From: UBA1206 sp050953105
GTDB taxonomy: Bacteria > Bacillota > Clostridia > Oscillospirales > CAG-382
Direction: 5' to 3'
DNA: 64,000 nt
NCBI GenBank assembly: GCA_050953105.1
Contig: JBMNMA010000007.1
Span: 186,001-250,000, forward strand
The notes beneath the pieces were generated by a model. It worked only from the letters and a program-made list of their open reading frames with translations. It was not told where the DNA came from and made no database searches. Positions 16,574-26,037 of the stretch are shown here, piece by piece. Numbering within the stretch: the stretch's first letter is position 1; each line of letters opens with the position of its first letter. The position numbers were made by a program, and so were the translations under genes.

Positions 16574-16769
16574 AGAGGCAATAAAACGCCTTGAGGAAAT
16601 AGTCAAAAAACTTGAAGAAGGCTCGGCCCCCCTGGAAGAGTCGATTGCCTTGTTTGAAGAAGGGGCAAAGCTGGTTAAAATGTGCGAAAAAATGCTTTCC
16701 GAAGCCGAACAGAAGGTTAAAATCCTTATTTCGGGCAGGGAAGAAAATTTCGGTGGCGAAAATGCCTGA
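16554..16769 (+). CDS. xseB: Exodeoxyribonuclease VII small subunit
   Basis: 71 residues with the usual XseB opening (SYEEAIKRLEEIVKKLEEG) and a long amphipathic helical hairpin that wraps on XseA. It overlaps xseA at its start and ispA at its end (8 bp), so the three are translationally coupled. Confidence 0.95.
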   Translation: MEKKSYEEAIKRLEEIVKKLEEGSAPLEESIALFEEGAKLVKMCEKMLSEAEQKVKILISGREENFGGENA

Positions 16770-17652
16770 AACAGTCAATGCCGAAAAAACGGCAGTCCTT
16801 GAAAGCCGGCTTGAACAGCTGCTGACACCAAAGGAAAAAGCGGGAAAAGCCCTTTATGAAGCCATGGCCTATTCCACCTTGAACGGGGGAAAGCGGGTCA
16901 GGGCAATGCTTGCATTTTTGTTTTGTCAGGCGGTTCCGGGCGACGGCGACTGGCTGAAAGTCCTTGATTATGCTGCGGCGGTGGAGATGATTCACGCCGC
17001 ATCCCTTATCCACGACGATCTTCCCGCCATGGACAATGACGATTTCCGCCGGGGCAAACCCTCCAACCATAAGGTTTACGGCGAGGCGGGGGCAATTCTT
17101 GCCGGGGATGGACTTATAATCAAAGCCTTTGAGGTTGCTGCGTCAAACCCTTTTTGCACACCTGCCCAAAATATGAAAGCGGTGGGAATTTTAGCTTCCA
17201 GAACCGGTGCCGACGGTATGACGGCAGGCCAGATGCTTGATATCTACGGCGATGAAAGCAAAATTGACGGAGAAACCCTCAAAACACTCCATACCTTAAA
17301 AACCTCCTGCCTTATATCGGCAGCCTGCATGTTAGGATGTGTTGCCGCAGGCGGCAGCGAAATACAACAAAAAGCCGCAGAGGAATTCGGCATCTGTCTT
17401 GGCCTTGCTTTTCAGATAAAAGACGATATTCTTGACATTGAAGGGGATTTTGAAAAAATGGGCAAAACCCCCGGCAAGGATGCAAAGGAAAACAAAGCCA
17501 CTTATCCCGCATTGTTCGGGCTTGAAAAATCCCGTAAAATGTGCGGTGAACTGACCGAAAGGGCGGTAGCGGCCCTGTCGGAATTTGGCGATAGTGCGGC
17601 GGCAGAAGAATTAAAAAATCTTGCCTTCCGTCTGCTTGACAGAAAATTTTAA
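16762..17652 (+). CDS. ispA: Short-chain polyprenyl diphosphate synthase (farnesyl/geranyl)
   Basis: 296 residues. It condenses IPP with DMAPP/GPP to make farnesyl diphosphate for undecaprenyl and quinone synthesis. The two Asp-rich motifs are HDDLPAMDND (first) and KDDILDIEGD (second), with GGKRVRAML upstream. A longer reading frame extends into xseB, but the start at ATG 16762 agrees with family length. Confidence 0.95.
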   Translation: MPETVNAEKTAVLESRLEQLLTPKEKAGKALYEAMAYSTLNGGKRVRAMLAFLFCQAVPGDGDWLKVLDYAAAVEMIHAASLIHDDLPAMDNDDFRRGKPSNHKVYGEAGAILAGDGLIIKAFEVAASNPFCTPAQNMKAVGILASRTGADGMTAGQMLDIYGDESKIDGETLKTLHTLKTSCLISAACMLGCVAAGGSEIQQKAAEEFGICLGLAFQIKDDILDIEGDFEKMGKTPGKDAKENKATYPALFGLEKSRKMCGELTERAVAALSEFGDSAAAEELKNLAFRLLDRKF

Positions 17653-17667
17653 TTTCAGGAGCCAACA

Positions 17668-19485
17668 TTGATACTCGATAACATTAAATCCCCCGCAGAC
17701 CTTAAGGGGTTGAACGTAAAAGAGCTGAAGCAGCTTTGCGGGGAGATAAGGGAAAGAATTTTACATTCGGTTTCGAAAAACGGCGGACACCTTGCTTCCA
17801 ACCTGGGAGCGGTGGAGTTAACCGTCGCTTTTCATAAGGTGTTTTCCTCACCCGATGACAAAATTGTCTTCGACGTGGGACACCAAAGCTATGCCCACAA
17901 GCTGCTAACCGGCCGGCAGGAGGGGTTTGAAAAGCTGCGTTCCGACGGCGGTGTATCGGGTTTTACCAAGCGGAGCGAAAGTGTCCATGACCCATTCGGT
18001 TCGGGTCATTCGGGCAACGCCGTATCCGCCGCCACGGGTCTTGCCGCCGCAGATAAAATAAACGGCAAAAGCAGCCATACCGTTGCCCTTGTGGGGGACG
18101 GCGGGTTTACCAACGGCATGACCTATGAGGCGTTAAACAACTGCACCGACAAGCAGCTGAATATGATAATCGTCCTAAACGACAACGAAATGGCTATTTC
18201 CCGCAATGTGGGGACTATCGACAACGTGTTTTCCCGCATGAGGACTTCTAAACGCTATTTCAACTTTAAAAACCGCTTTGTGAGGGTGCTTTCCGCCATT
18301 CCCCTTATGGGAAAAACCCTTTTGAAATTATTTAAGAAAATAAAGGACTACCTTAAACATATAGTTTTAAAAGAAAACTTTTTCGAAAACATGGGCTTTG
18401 TCTATTACGGTCCGGTGGACGGGAACGATATTGACAGGCTTATTTCGGTTTTCGAACAGGCCAAAAAATCCGACCGTGTTTGCGTAATCCACGCCTACAC
18501 CAAAAAGGGCAAGGGATACAAACACGCCGAGGCAAGGCCCGACGAATATCATTCGGTGTCGAAATTTGACATTGAAAACGGCCTTGTGTCCAACGGAAAG
18601 GAAAAGACCTTTTCATATAATGCCGGCAAAATATTAGCCGAAAAAGCCAAAACCAACACCAATATCTGCGCCGTAACCGCCGCCATGACAACCGGCACCG
18701 GTCTTGAGGAGTTTGCAAAAAACTACCCCGACAGATTTTTCGACGTGGGCATTGCCGAGGAGCATGCCGCCACCTTCTGCGGAGGCCTTTCGGCAGGAGG
18801 GCTAAAGCCGGTCTTTGCGGTGTATTCCACCTTTATGCAGCGCTGCTTTGACCAGCTTGCCGAGGATATCGCCATGCAGAACCTGGGCCTTACCCTGCTT
18901 ATTGACCGGGCGGGCCTGGTGGGGGACGACGGAATAACCCATCACGGCATATTTGACGTATCGCTGCTTAATAAAATCCCCGGAACACTTATTTATTCAC
19001 CGGATTCGCTTGAAGAACTGTCATGTTGCATTGACAAAGCCATAGATTATCCCGGACTTTCCGCCGTCCGCTATCCTAAAGGCAAAGAGCCGGAATACGA
19101 CAGGGATAGGTTTATAAACAAAGGCAGCCTGTCATATACCGACTTCGGTAACCCCCAAAGGGTTATTGTCACCTACGGCAGACTTACCGCAGAGGCGGTA
19201 AAGGCTGCGGAAAAGCTTGGCGACACCAGGGTTATAAAGCTTGTTATGATTAAACCCGTTGACTTTGACACCCTTATTCCCCTTATTGGTAATATGCCAA
19301 CCCTGTTTGCCGAGGAGGGAATGTTTGAAGGGGGAATAGGTGAAACAGTTAAAGCCAAAACCGGCAAAGTCTTAAAAATCGCCGCCATTGACGGTGTTCT
19401 CCCGGAACACGGCTCGAATGATAAATTGTTCAAACAGCTCGGCCTTGATGCCGAAAGTTTGTATAAAGAGCTGATTTCGTTATGA
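17668..19485 (+). CDS. dxs: 1-deoxy-D-xylulose-5-phosphate synthase
   Basis: 605 residues. A thiamine-diphosphate enzyme of the MEP isoprenoid pathway joining pyruvate and glyceraldehyde 3-phosphate. GDGGFTNGMTYEALNN is the TPP-binding motif; FDVGIAEEHAATFCGGLSAGG and the C-terminal transketolase domain are intact. The start is TTG at 17668 behind CAGGAG. The terminal codons overlap tlyA by 4 bp. Confidence 0.97.
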   Translation: MILDNIKSPADLKGLNVKELKQLCGEIRERILHSVSKNGGHLASNLGAVELTVAFHKVFSSPDDKIVFDVGHQSYAHKLLTGRQEGFEKLRSDGGVSGFTKRSESVHDPFGSGHSGNAVSAATGLAAADKINGKSSHTVALVGDGGFTNGMTYEALNNCTDKQLNMIIVLNDNEMAISRNVGTIDNVFSRMRTSKRYFNFKNRFVRVLSAIPLMGKTLLKLFKKIKDYLKHIVLKENFFENMGFVYYGPVDGNDIDRLISVFEQAKKSDRVCVIHAYTKKGKGYKHAEARPDEYHSVSKFDIENGLVSNGKEKTFSYNAGKILAEKAKTNTNICAVTAAMTTGTGLEEFAKNYPDRFFDVGIAEEHAATFCGGLSAGGLKPVFAVYSTFMQRCFDQLAEDIAMQNLGLTLLIDRAGLVGDDGITHHGIFDVSLLNKIPGTLIYSPDSLEELSCCIDKAIDYPGLSAVRYPKGKEPEYDRDRFINKGSLSYTDFGNPQRVIVTYGRLTAEAVKAAEKLGDTRVIKLVMIKPVDFDTLIPLIGNMPTLFAEEGMFEGGIGETVKAKTGKVLKIAAIDGVLPEHGSNDKLFKQLGLDAESLYKELISL

Positions 19486-20252
19486 TCCGCCTTGATATAC
19501 TGTTAGTTCAAAAGGGATATGCCAAAAGCCGCAGCGCCGCCGCCGGTCTTATAAAGGAAGGCAGGGTAACGGTAAACGGAAAAACGGCTGTCAAACCCTC
19601 TGAAATCTATGACGAAAGCTGTAATATTCAAATAAACTACCCTTTAGAGCAATATGTCTCCCGGGGCGGCTACAAGCTTGCCGCAGCCATTGAAGGGTTT
19701 GCGATTGATGTAAAGGACAAAATCTGCCTTGATATTGGGGCTTCCACCGGAGGGTTCACCGACTGCCTGTTGCAAAACGGGGCAAAAAAGGTGTATGCCG
19801 TCGACTGCGGTCATTCCCAGCTTGACGATAAAATTAAAAATAATCCTAATGTTGTAAATATAGAGCAAATCAACGCCAGATTTTTAAAAAAGGCCGACTT
19901 TTCCGACAAAATCGACCTTATCGTTATGGACGTTTCCTTTATTTCCCAAACCCTTATTTATCCCGCCTGCGGCGATATCCTTGCCGAAGGCGGAGTAATG
20001 GTAACCCTTGTAAAGCCCCAGTTTGAGCTTGACAAATCCAAAATTTCAAAAAACGGCATTGTCAAAGACGAAAAGGGAATATATTTTAACGAAATTAAAG
20101 CCAAAATCACAAAAGCAGCCGAAAATAATTCTTTCCGGCTGGTTGACATAATATGGTCGCCCATTACCGGCGGCGACGGCAACAAAGAGTATCTGGCATA
20201 TTTTGTAAGGAGAAATTCACATGAGGGTATTGGTGTTTCCCAACCGGAATAA
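19482..20252 (+). CDS. tlyA: TlyA-family 2'-O-ribose rRNA methyltransferase
   Basis: 256 residues: an S4 RNA-binding domain (about 1-62, RLDILLVQKGYAKSRSAA) fused to an FtsJ-type SAM methyltransferase (LDIGASTGGFTDCLLQ near 84, IVMDVSFIS near 147). TlyA methylates 16S/23S rRNA riboses in other bacteria. The 3' end overlaps nadK by 32 bp, longer than other overlaps in this operon; the nadK start fits the family, so the overlap appears real. Confidence 0.92.
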   Translation: MIRLDILLVQKGYAKSRSAAAGLIKEGRVTVNGKTAVKPSEIYDESCNIQINYPLEQYVSRGGYKLAAAIEGFAIDVKDKICLDIGASTGGFTDCLLQNGAKKVYAVDCGHSQLDDKIKNNPNVVNIEQINARFLKKADFSDKIDLIVMDVSFISQTLIYPACGDILAEGGVMVTLVKPQFELDKSKISKNGIVKDEKGIYFNEIKAKITKAAENNSFRLVDIIWSPITGGDGNKEYLAYFVRRNSHEGIGVSQPE

Positions 20253-21039
20253 ACCAAAAACGCAGTATATTCTTGATAAGCTTTCCCTTCTTCTTGAAAA
20301 GCAGGGAATACAAATGAATATAGCCGAATCGGCAAAGGAGGCTATGCAAACCTTCCCGTCCGGCTGCGACTTAGGGATAGCCATAGGCGGCGACGGCACC
20401 ATACTGTCGCTGGCCGAATGGGCATCCGTCACCAACACCCCCATTATCGGCATAAATCAGGGAACGTTAGGCTATATGCACGAGCTTGAGGCCGAGGAAA
20501 TAAACCGCATAGAGGAATTTTTCAAAGGCAACTATACCGTTGAAAACCGTATGATGCTCCACGCCGACGTGGTGCGCAACGGCAAAACCGTGTTTGAGTG
20601 CGAATCGCTTAACGAAGTTGTGGTATGCCGGGGGATAATAACCAAGCTAATTGATCTTGAACTTTTCTGCGGCTGCAACAAAGCGGCGTCCTACCGGGCC
20701 GACGGTTTAATTGTTTCCACCCCCACCGGGTCCACCGCCTACTCAATGTCTGCCGGCGGCCCGATAGTAGATCCCTCACTTGAGCTTATAACCGCCTGTG
20801 CCGTCTGCCCCCATGGCTTTTCCGGGGCAAATTCCATGATATTTTCTCCAAATTCCGAACTGACAATAAAGGTTTCATCCAAATACAACGGGGATATTTA
20901 TCTTACCTCCGACGGCAGGAACCGAATAGAAATTTTTTACAACGACAGCGTTATAATAAGGCGTTCCCAAAGGGTAACCCGCCTTGTTAAATTAAAGGAA
21001 TGCACCTTTTGCGAAACCTTGTCGAGGAAGTTTTCCTAA
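20221..21039 (+). CDS. nadK: NAD kinase
   Basis: 272 residues. NadK phosphorylates NAD to NADP. The GGDGTIL motif (about 60), NQGTLGYM, SLNEVVVCR and the TGSTAYSMSAGGPIV motif of the NAD-binding domain are present. The ATG at 20221 follows GTAAGGAGAAATTCAC, a strong ribosome-binding site within tlyA. Confidence 0.95.
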   Translation: MRVLVFPNRNKPKTQYILDKLSLLLEKQGIQMNIAESAKEAMQTFPSGCDLGIAIGGDGTILSLAEWASVTNTPIIGINQGTLGYMHELEAEEINRIEEFFKGNYTVENRMMLHADVVRNGKTVFECESLNEVVVCRGIITKLIDLELFCGCNKAASYRADGLIVSTPTGSTAYSMSAGGPIVDPSLELITACAVCPHGFSGANSMIFSPNSELTIKVSSKYNGDIYLTSDGRNRIEIFYNDSVIIRRSQRVTRLVKLKECTFCETLSRKFS

Positions 21040-21085
21040 AAGTAAAAGCATAGAATAATTTATGCTTGAAAGGAAAGGGCAGGAT

Positions 21086-21538
21086 ATGAAAAACAAACGG
21101 CAAAACGAAATTTTAAGGCTTATTTCCACCTACGACATCGACACACAGGAGGAACTGCGCAACCGCCTTATTCAAAGCGGTTTCAACGCCACCCAGGCCA
21201 CCGTTTCCCGGGATATGCGTGAGCTTAAAATCGTCAAGGTTTCGGCGGGTAACGGCAATTACAAGTATGTTCACCAGCCGGACGACGCCAACCTCCTTCT
21301 GCAGAACCGGTTTTCAAAAATTCTGAAAGAGGCGGTAAAAGAGGTGGACACCGCAATGAACATTGTGGTGGTAAACGTCTATACCGGCATGGGGTCGGCG
21401 GCAGGTGCCGCAATAGACTCGCTGCGTATTACAGGTGTGGTGGGTTCGGTGGCAGGGGACGACACGCTGATTGTTATAACCAAAACCCCCGAATCGGCCG
21501 AGGCAGTTAAAGATTACATTTTAAGCATTATAAAATAA
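21086..21538 (+). CDS. argR: Arginine repressor ArgR/AhrC
   Basis: 150 residues: an N-terminal winged helix (NEILRLISTYDIDTQEELRNRL, ATQATVSRDMRELKIVKV) and a C-terminal oligomerisation and arginine-binding domain with GSVAGDDTLIVI. ArgR/AhrC represses arginine biosynthesis and activates catabolism. Start chosen at 21086, which has GGGCAGGAT upstream; an earlier in-frame ATG at 21062 lacks a ribosome-binding site. As in Bacillus it sits just before recN. Confidence 0.95.
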   Translation: MKNKRQNEILRLISTYDIDTQEELRNRLIQSGFNATQATVSRDMRELKIVKVSAGNGNYKYVHQPDDANLLLQNRFSKILKEAVKEVDTAMNIVVVNVYTGMGSAAGAAIDSLRITGVVGSVAGDDTLIVITKTPESAEAVKDYILSIIK

Positions 21539-21571
21539 AACGGGTTTTACCCGTAAAAGGGCGGGAGTGGC

Positions 21572-23233
21572 ATGCTTTTATCCCTTTACATAGAAAATAT
21601 TGCCTTAATTAAAAAACTGAATATTGACATAAATAAAGGCTTTACCGTCCTTACCGGCGAAACGGGGGGCGGCAAAAGCATTATCATAGACTCCCTTGCC
21701 CTCCTTTGCGGCGCAAGAGGGGACAAGTCCCTTATCCGCACCGGGGAGGACTATGCCTTTGTGGAGGGGGTTTTTGACGTTTCGGACTCCACACTCGGGG
21801 AGGACGCCGAATTTGCCGAAGGGGGAACTCTTGCCGTTTCCCGCAGAATTACTTCCGACGGGCGGAGTGTCTGCAAAGCCGGAGGGCGGACTATACCCGT
21901 TTCACGGCTTAAGGGCATTGTTTCAAAGCTCCTTAACATCCACGGCCAGCAGGACACCCAGTCCCTTTCCGATCCGGCCACCCATTTAACCCTTCTTGAC
22001 GCCTATGGGGGATTGCAAAACATACTTGACGAATATAATGCGGCTTACGGTGAATATACATTAATCGGGGAGGAAGTAAACCGGCTTTCCAAAATAAACG
22101 AGGACAAGCTTATCCGCCTTGATGTTATTAATTTTCAAATTCAGGAGCTTGAGGGAGCCGACATTTCCGCCGGTGAGGAGGAAAGGCTGGAATCCGAAAG
22201 GACAATCCTTATAAACTTTGAAAAAATCCTTGACAACGTAAAAACCGCCTTAAATGCCTTAAACGGCACCGGCGGAGTGCTTGACGGCATGTATAAGGCG
22301 TCCGACAGCCTAAACCGACTTGAGGGTACATTGGCGGGGGCGTCAGATTATGTAAACCGCATCGAGTCGGCCGCCTACGATATAAAGGATATTGTGGATT
22401 CATTGAAATCCGACATATCCCTTGATATTGAATCACCCGAAAAGCGGATAGACGAAATAGAGGAACGGCTGTCCACCATATCCCGCCTTAAGCGGAAATA
22501 CCGGACAAGCGAGGAAGGTTTGGTTGAAAAACTGAATGAACTTAAGAAAGAAAAACTGCTCCTTGATTCCAGCGACGAGGCTTTGCAAGACAAGATAAAC
22601 GAGCTTAAGGCTACCGAGGAAAAGCTTAAGGTGATAGCGGATAATCTGTCCGAAATGCGCAAAAAGGCCGCAAAAAGGCTTGAAAAGGAAATCGAAGGAC
22701 ACCTTGCCGAGCTGGATATGCCATCGGTAACCTTTGTAACCGAGTTTGCAAACATTCCTTTTTCTCCCTCCGGAACCGACTATGCGGAATTTTTCATATC
22801 CGCCAATGCCGGGGAGGAACCCAAGCCTATATCCAAAATCGCCTCCGGCGGCGAGCTTTCAAGAATAATGCTTTCCATAAAGTCGGCCTTTGCCTTTATA
22901 GACAACGTTAAAACGGTGGTGTTTGACGAAATCGACACGGGCATTTCGGGCAAAACCAGCGAAAAGCTGGGCATTAAGCTTAAAAAGCTTACGGAAAAGG
23001 GGATACAGATTCTCTGCGTAACCCATTCGCCCCAAATCGCCTGCCTTGCCGACACACATCTGGGTGTTTCAAAATTCCAGGACGGGGGAAGGACCTATAC
23101 AGCAGTCAAAACCCTTGATTTTGAAGAAAGGATTGATGAAATTGCAAGGATAATGGGTGGAATAAATATAACCGATTCGGTCCGGGCGGCATCCCGGGAA
23201 GCCCTTGAAAAGGCTAAGCAAATTAAAAATTAA
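21572..23233 (+). CDS. recN: DNA repair protein RecN
   Basis: 553 residues of an SMC-like ATPase. Walker A reads GETGGGKS, with a Gly where most RecN have Ala; the signature motif is ASGGELSRIM and Walker B is TVVFDEIDTGISG. A long coiled coil fills about 160-360. RecN acts early at double-strand breaks. A 33-bp gap after argR carries a small hairpin (ACGGG/CCCGT) without a T-tract. Confidence 0.96.
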   Translation: MLLSLYIENIALIKKLNIDINKGFTVLTGETGGGKSIIIDSLALLCGARGDKSLIRTGEDYAFVEGVFDVSDSTLGEDAEFAEGGTLAVSRRITSDGRSVCKAGGRTIPVSRLKGIVSKLLNIHGQQDTQSLSDPATHLTLLDAYGGLQNILDEYNAAYGEYTLIGEEVNRLSKINEDKLIRLDVINFQIQELEGADISAGEEERLESERTILINFEKILDNVKTALNALNGTGGVLDGMYKASDSLNRLEGTLAGASDYVNRIESAAYDIKDIVDSLKSDISLDIESPEKRIDEIEERLSTISRLKRKYRTSEEGLVEKLNELKKEKLLLDSSDEALQDKINELKATEEKLKVIADNLSEMRKKAAKRLEKEIEGHLAELDMPSVTFVTEFANIPFSPSGTDYAEFFISANAGEEPKPISKIASGGELSRIMLSIKSAFAFIDNVKTVVFDEIDTGISGKTSEKLGIKLKKLTEKGIQILCVTHSPQIACLADTHLGVSKFQDGGRTYTAVKTLDFEERIDEIARIMGGINITDSVRAASREALEKAKQIKN

Positions 23234-23253
23234 CCAGAAATTATTGAAAAAAC

Positions 23254-23282
23254 TTGACATAATGCAATGTTTCGTATAAAAT
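23254..23282 (+). promoter_or_regulatory. SigA-type promoter for the glucosaminidase gene
   Basis: TTGACA (23254-23259), a 17-bp spacer and TAAAAT (23277-23282), 43 bp before the ATG. The -35 match is perfect and the -10 has one mismatch. Confidence 0.65.
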
Positions 23283-23324
23283 ATAAAAAATCGTGTTAAC
23301 ATAATTTGTTGGGAGTATTCAGGA

Positions 23325-25292
23325 ATGCGATACATAAGGATAATTTCGATATTACTGGGGATATTTTTGGTATTCCCTCTGTTTATCGTTCTTGCGCCCG
23401 CCGCAGGGACCGATTACAGGGAGCAGTTCATAAATACCATTGCCCCCTTGGCCGTTGAGGACATGAAAAACAATAACATACTTGCTTCCTTTACTATAGC
23501 CCAGGCAATACATGAAACCGGTTTTGGCACCTCCAACATAAGCAAAAAAACCAACAACCTTTTCGGCATGAAAGCCTATGAATCCACCTGGAAGGGAAAG
23601 ATTTACTTAACTCAAAACGGCACAATATACAACTCATTTGATGAAGCCAGGCAGATATTAGGCGCAGCAGCCGTTACAGCTTATAAAGAAAAATTTTTCA
23701 GGGTGTATAACTCATGGAAAGAAAGCGTTGACGACCATGGCTATTTGTTAGGCAACAGCAGCCGTTACAGTAAGCTGGTGGGCGTCCGTGACTACCGGCG
23801 ATGCGCCGAGCTTGTGGTTGAGGCCGGCTACTGCAATGACGATGGCTATGCCGATATGATTGTTCACTACGTTGAAACCTACGAGCTTTATAAATACGAC
23901 AATGTCGAACCCGACGACGGAAAAATATCCTCGGTTGATATAGGCGCAGACCGGATAAGCCTTGAAATAGGCAAGACCGCCACCCTTTACCCCACGATAA
24001 AAACCAACGGGACTGCCGAATATACGTTAAAATTCGATACATCCAATTCAAGCGTCGCCACGGTCAGCCCGTCGGGGGTTATAACCGCACTTACTACCGG
24101 AAGGGCAGCCATAACAGTTTCCGCCGGTTCAAAAAGCGACACCGTTGTGGTATATGTCCATCAACCCGGCGTTAAACTGTATGAGGGAACAACCACCGGC
24201 AACGTCAACTGCCGCAAAGAACCCTCCTCCGACGGCGGTGCGTCCACGGTATTAGACGCCTTTGACAAAAATCTTCCTATTATAATTTTCGGCTCGGCCA
24301 CTCCGAGCGGCTGGTATCTTGTAAACGGACGGGGACAAAAGGGTCCTTACATAACGGGCTATACCCACAGCTCCTACATTTTGGTATCCGGTCCCTTTAT
24401 TTCCGACACCCTGCCCGACAAACCGGACCCCAACCCGTCGCAGCCTGAAGACTCCTCACAGCCAAACGAATCATCACAGGAATCTTCCGTTCCCCCCGTA
24501 AGCTCGGAAGAGCCTTCAGCTCCTCCCGTAAGCTCGGAAGAACCCGTTTCCTCCGAACCTGAGGAATCCTCCCAACCCGAGGAATCCTCCCAACCCGAGG
24601 AATCCTCCCAACCCGAGGAATCCTCAGAACCTGAGCCACCCCCCATACCCGACGACAAACAGCTAATCCCCACCTCCTATCAGATAGGATTAGTGTTGGA
24701 CAGGCTTAATCAAAGAAAAGGCCCCGGCTCGTCCTACGCCCTTACGGGGACCTTTGCCAAGGGAACAAAGGTGCTGCTTATCGGCGCTCCCGAAAACGGC
24801 TGGTATAAGTGCATTGGTTATTCCGAAAGCGGTAAAATTATAGAAGGATACAGCGGCTCGGCATATATAAACGTTCTCGGCGGATTTTTAACCACCCGTG
24901 GCCTCCCCCTTTCAGAAAAGGACGGGTATATTACGGGAATAACCTTGGGCAAAACCGTTTCTGACCTTAAAACCGCCCTTAAATATGCCTCGGTGGAGGT
25001 TTACTCCATGACCGGGCAAAAGCTTGGCGACGAAGCCAAGATTCCCAACGGCGCCACGTTGAAATTCGGCTGGTGCGGTAACGTGTATGCCACCAAAACC
25101 GTGTTTATATCCGGTGACATTAACGGCGATGGCGTCTTGACCGCCTCCGACTATATATCCCTGAGGCTTCATCTGATTGGCGTTTCGCTGTTATCCGGCG
25201 CTTCCCTTAAAGCCGCCTGCGTTACCGGCTCGTCAAATCCCAGCGTGCTTGATTATATTACGCTGAGAATGCAGATATTAGGCGTCAAATAG
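23325..25292 (+). CDS. Secreted modular cell-wall glucosaminidase with Big2, SH3 and dockerin-like modules
   Basis: 655 residues. A signal peptide (about 1-27) is followed by a glucosaminidase domain (about 30-195; IAQAIHETGFGTSNISKKTNNLFGMK), a bacterial Ig-like Big2 domain (about 205-285), an SH3-type domain (about 290-355), a Pro/Ser/Glu linker with four 6-residue repeats (PEESSQ, about 365-440), a second SH3-type domain (450-515), a small unknown module, and a C-terminal dockerin-like pair (about 603-655). The first dockerin loop has the calcium pattern GDINGDGVLTASDYISLRL; the second keeps the helix (LDYITLRMQILG) but has lost the Asp/Asn loop. It probably cleaves peptidoglycan glycan strands at the cell surface. 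Own promoter and terminator. Confidence 0.88.
   Translation: MRYIRIISILLGIFLVFPLFIVLAPAAGTDYREQFINTIAPLAVEDMKNNNILASFTIAQAIHETGFGTSNISKKTNNLFGMKAYESTWKGKIYLTQNGTIYNSFDEARQILGAAAVTAYKEKFFRVYNSWKESVDDHGYLLGNSSRYSKLVGVRDYRRCAELVVEAGYCNDDGYADMIVHYVETYELYKYDNVEPDDGKISSVDIGADRISLEIGKTATLYPTIKTNGTAEYTLKFDTSNSSVATVSPSGVITALTTGRAAITVSAGSKSDTVVVYVHQPGVKLYEGTTTGNVNCRKEPSSDGGASTVLDAFDKNLPIIIFGSATPSGWYLVNGRGQKGPYITGYTHSSYILVSGPFISDTLPDKPDPNPSQPEDSSQPNESSQESSVPPVSSEEPSAPPVSSEEPVSSEPEESSQPEESSQPEESSQPEESSEPEPPPIPDDKQLIPTSYQIGLVLDRLNQRKGPGSSYALTGTFAKGTKVLLIGAPENGWYKCIGYSESGKIIEGYSGSAYINVLGGFLTTRGLPLSEKDGYITGITLGKTVSDLKTALKYASVEVYSMTGQKLGDEAKIPNGATLKFGWCGNVYATKTVFISGDINGDGVLTASDYISLRLHLIGVSLLSGASLKAACVTGSSNPSVLDYITLRMQILGVK
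24561..24632 (+). repeat. In-frame tandem 18-nt repeat (Pro-Glu-Glu-Ser-Ser-Gln)
   Basis: Four near-identical 18-nt units (starting 24561, 24579, 24597, 24615) encode the linker of the glucosaminidase. A looser repeat encoding PPVSSEEP precedes it (about 24496-24545). Such tracts expand and contract by slippage. Confidence 0.85.
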
Positions 25293-25308
25293 CTAAAGCA
25301 TATAAAAC

Positions 25309-25333
25309 AACGGACAGGTAAAACCTGTCCGTT
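25309..25333. terminator. Bidirectional terminator between the glucosaminidase and GNAT genes
   Basis: The arms AACGGACAGG (25309-25318) and CCTGTCCGTT (25324-25333) with a 5-nt loop and a T-rich tail lie between convergent genes. Confidence 0.8.
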
Positions 25334-25338
25334 TTATT

Positions 25339-25920
25339 TTATAGTTCCTTGCGGTAAATTACACACCCGTAAAGCTTTTTATGTATAACAAACCCCAGCT
25401 TTTCATACATTGCCACCGGGCCGTGGTAGCCCTTGTTTTCGTCATGTTCAAATGGGTAGCCTTCCACCATGTCATATCCCTGGGCCTTGGCATCGATACA
25501 CACCTGCTTGAGAAGGGAAGTGGCCACTCCCTTTCCCCTGCATTCGGGGGATATGCAAAAGCACACCACGCATTTTACCTTTTTGCCGTTTTCGGTTTCG
25601 TCCCTTGGCAGACGGAAGTTTACGTTGTCATAGGCGTCCTTGTCGTTGGCGTTGCACCAGCCTGCAACCTTTCCGTCGGCAAAGGCAAGATATCCCTGCA
25701 TTTTGCCCTTTTTAATAAAATCAATGGCACATTCCCGGTTAAAGGGCTTGTCGGCATAAGAACAGTTCCAGCTTTTTTTGTCTGCCAGCTCCTTTGTCCA
25801 GTGGTAGCACATGCAGTAGCACCCCGACCATTCGTCGTCATTGCAAAATGCCACGTTATCGAAAAAATACAACCAGTCGTCAAGCAGATCAGGGGAAATT
25901 CTTTTAATTTCAATATTCAT
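25339..25920 (-). CDS. GNAT-family N-acetyltransferase
   Basis: 193 residues. The C-terminal half holds the acetyl-CoA motif A (CISPECRGKGVATSLLKQV) and the terminal EKLGFVIHKK segment. The N-terminal half has a cluster of Cys, Trp and Tyr (WSGCYCMCYHWT) seen in a GNAT subgroup whose substrates are unknown. Start placed at the ATG at 25920; an upstream frame extension lacks support. Convergent with the glucosaminidase gene. The substrate cannot be told from the sequence. Confidence 0.85.
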   Translation of the reverse strand: MNIEIKRISPDLLDDWLYFFDNVAFCNDDEWSGCYCMCYHWTKELADKKSWNCSYADKPFNRECAIDFIKKGKMQGYLAFADGKVAGWCNANDKDAYDNVNFRLPRDETENGKKVKCVVCFCISPECRGKGVATSLLKQVCIDAKAQGYDMVEGYPFEHDENKGYHGPVAMYEKLGFVIHKKLYGCVIYRKEL

Positions 25921-26037
25921 AAGACTACCTCTGTAATGATATGTTGACATATTTTAACATAGGCGAATAATAATTTCAATAACGGAAAAGATTTTATTTA
26001 TACAGAAGGCGCATTTATCCAAACCGCTATAATGACG

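Noticed and set aside
24496..24632. Possible CRISPR or minisatellite
   Set aside because: The repeats are contiguous, in frame and encode a Ser/Glu/Pro linker; there are no spacers.
25130..25292. Evidence of a cellulosome
   Set aside because: Only one partly degenerate dockerin-like module on a peptidoglycan hydrolase; no cohesin, scaffoldin or cellulase in the window.
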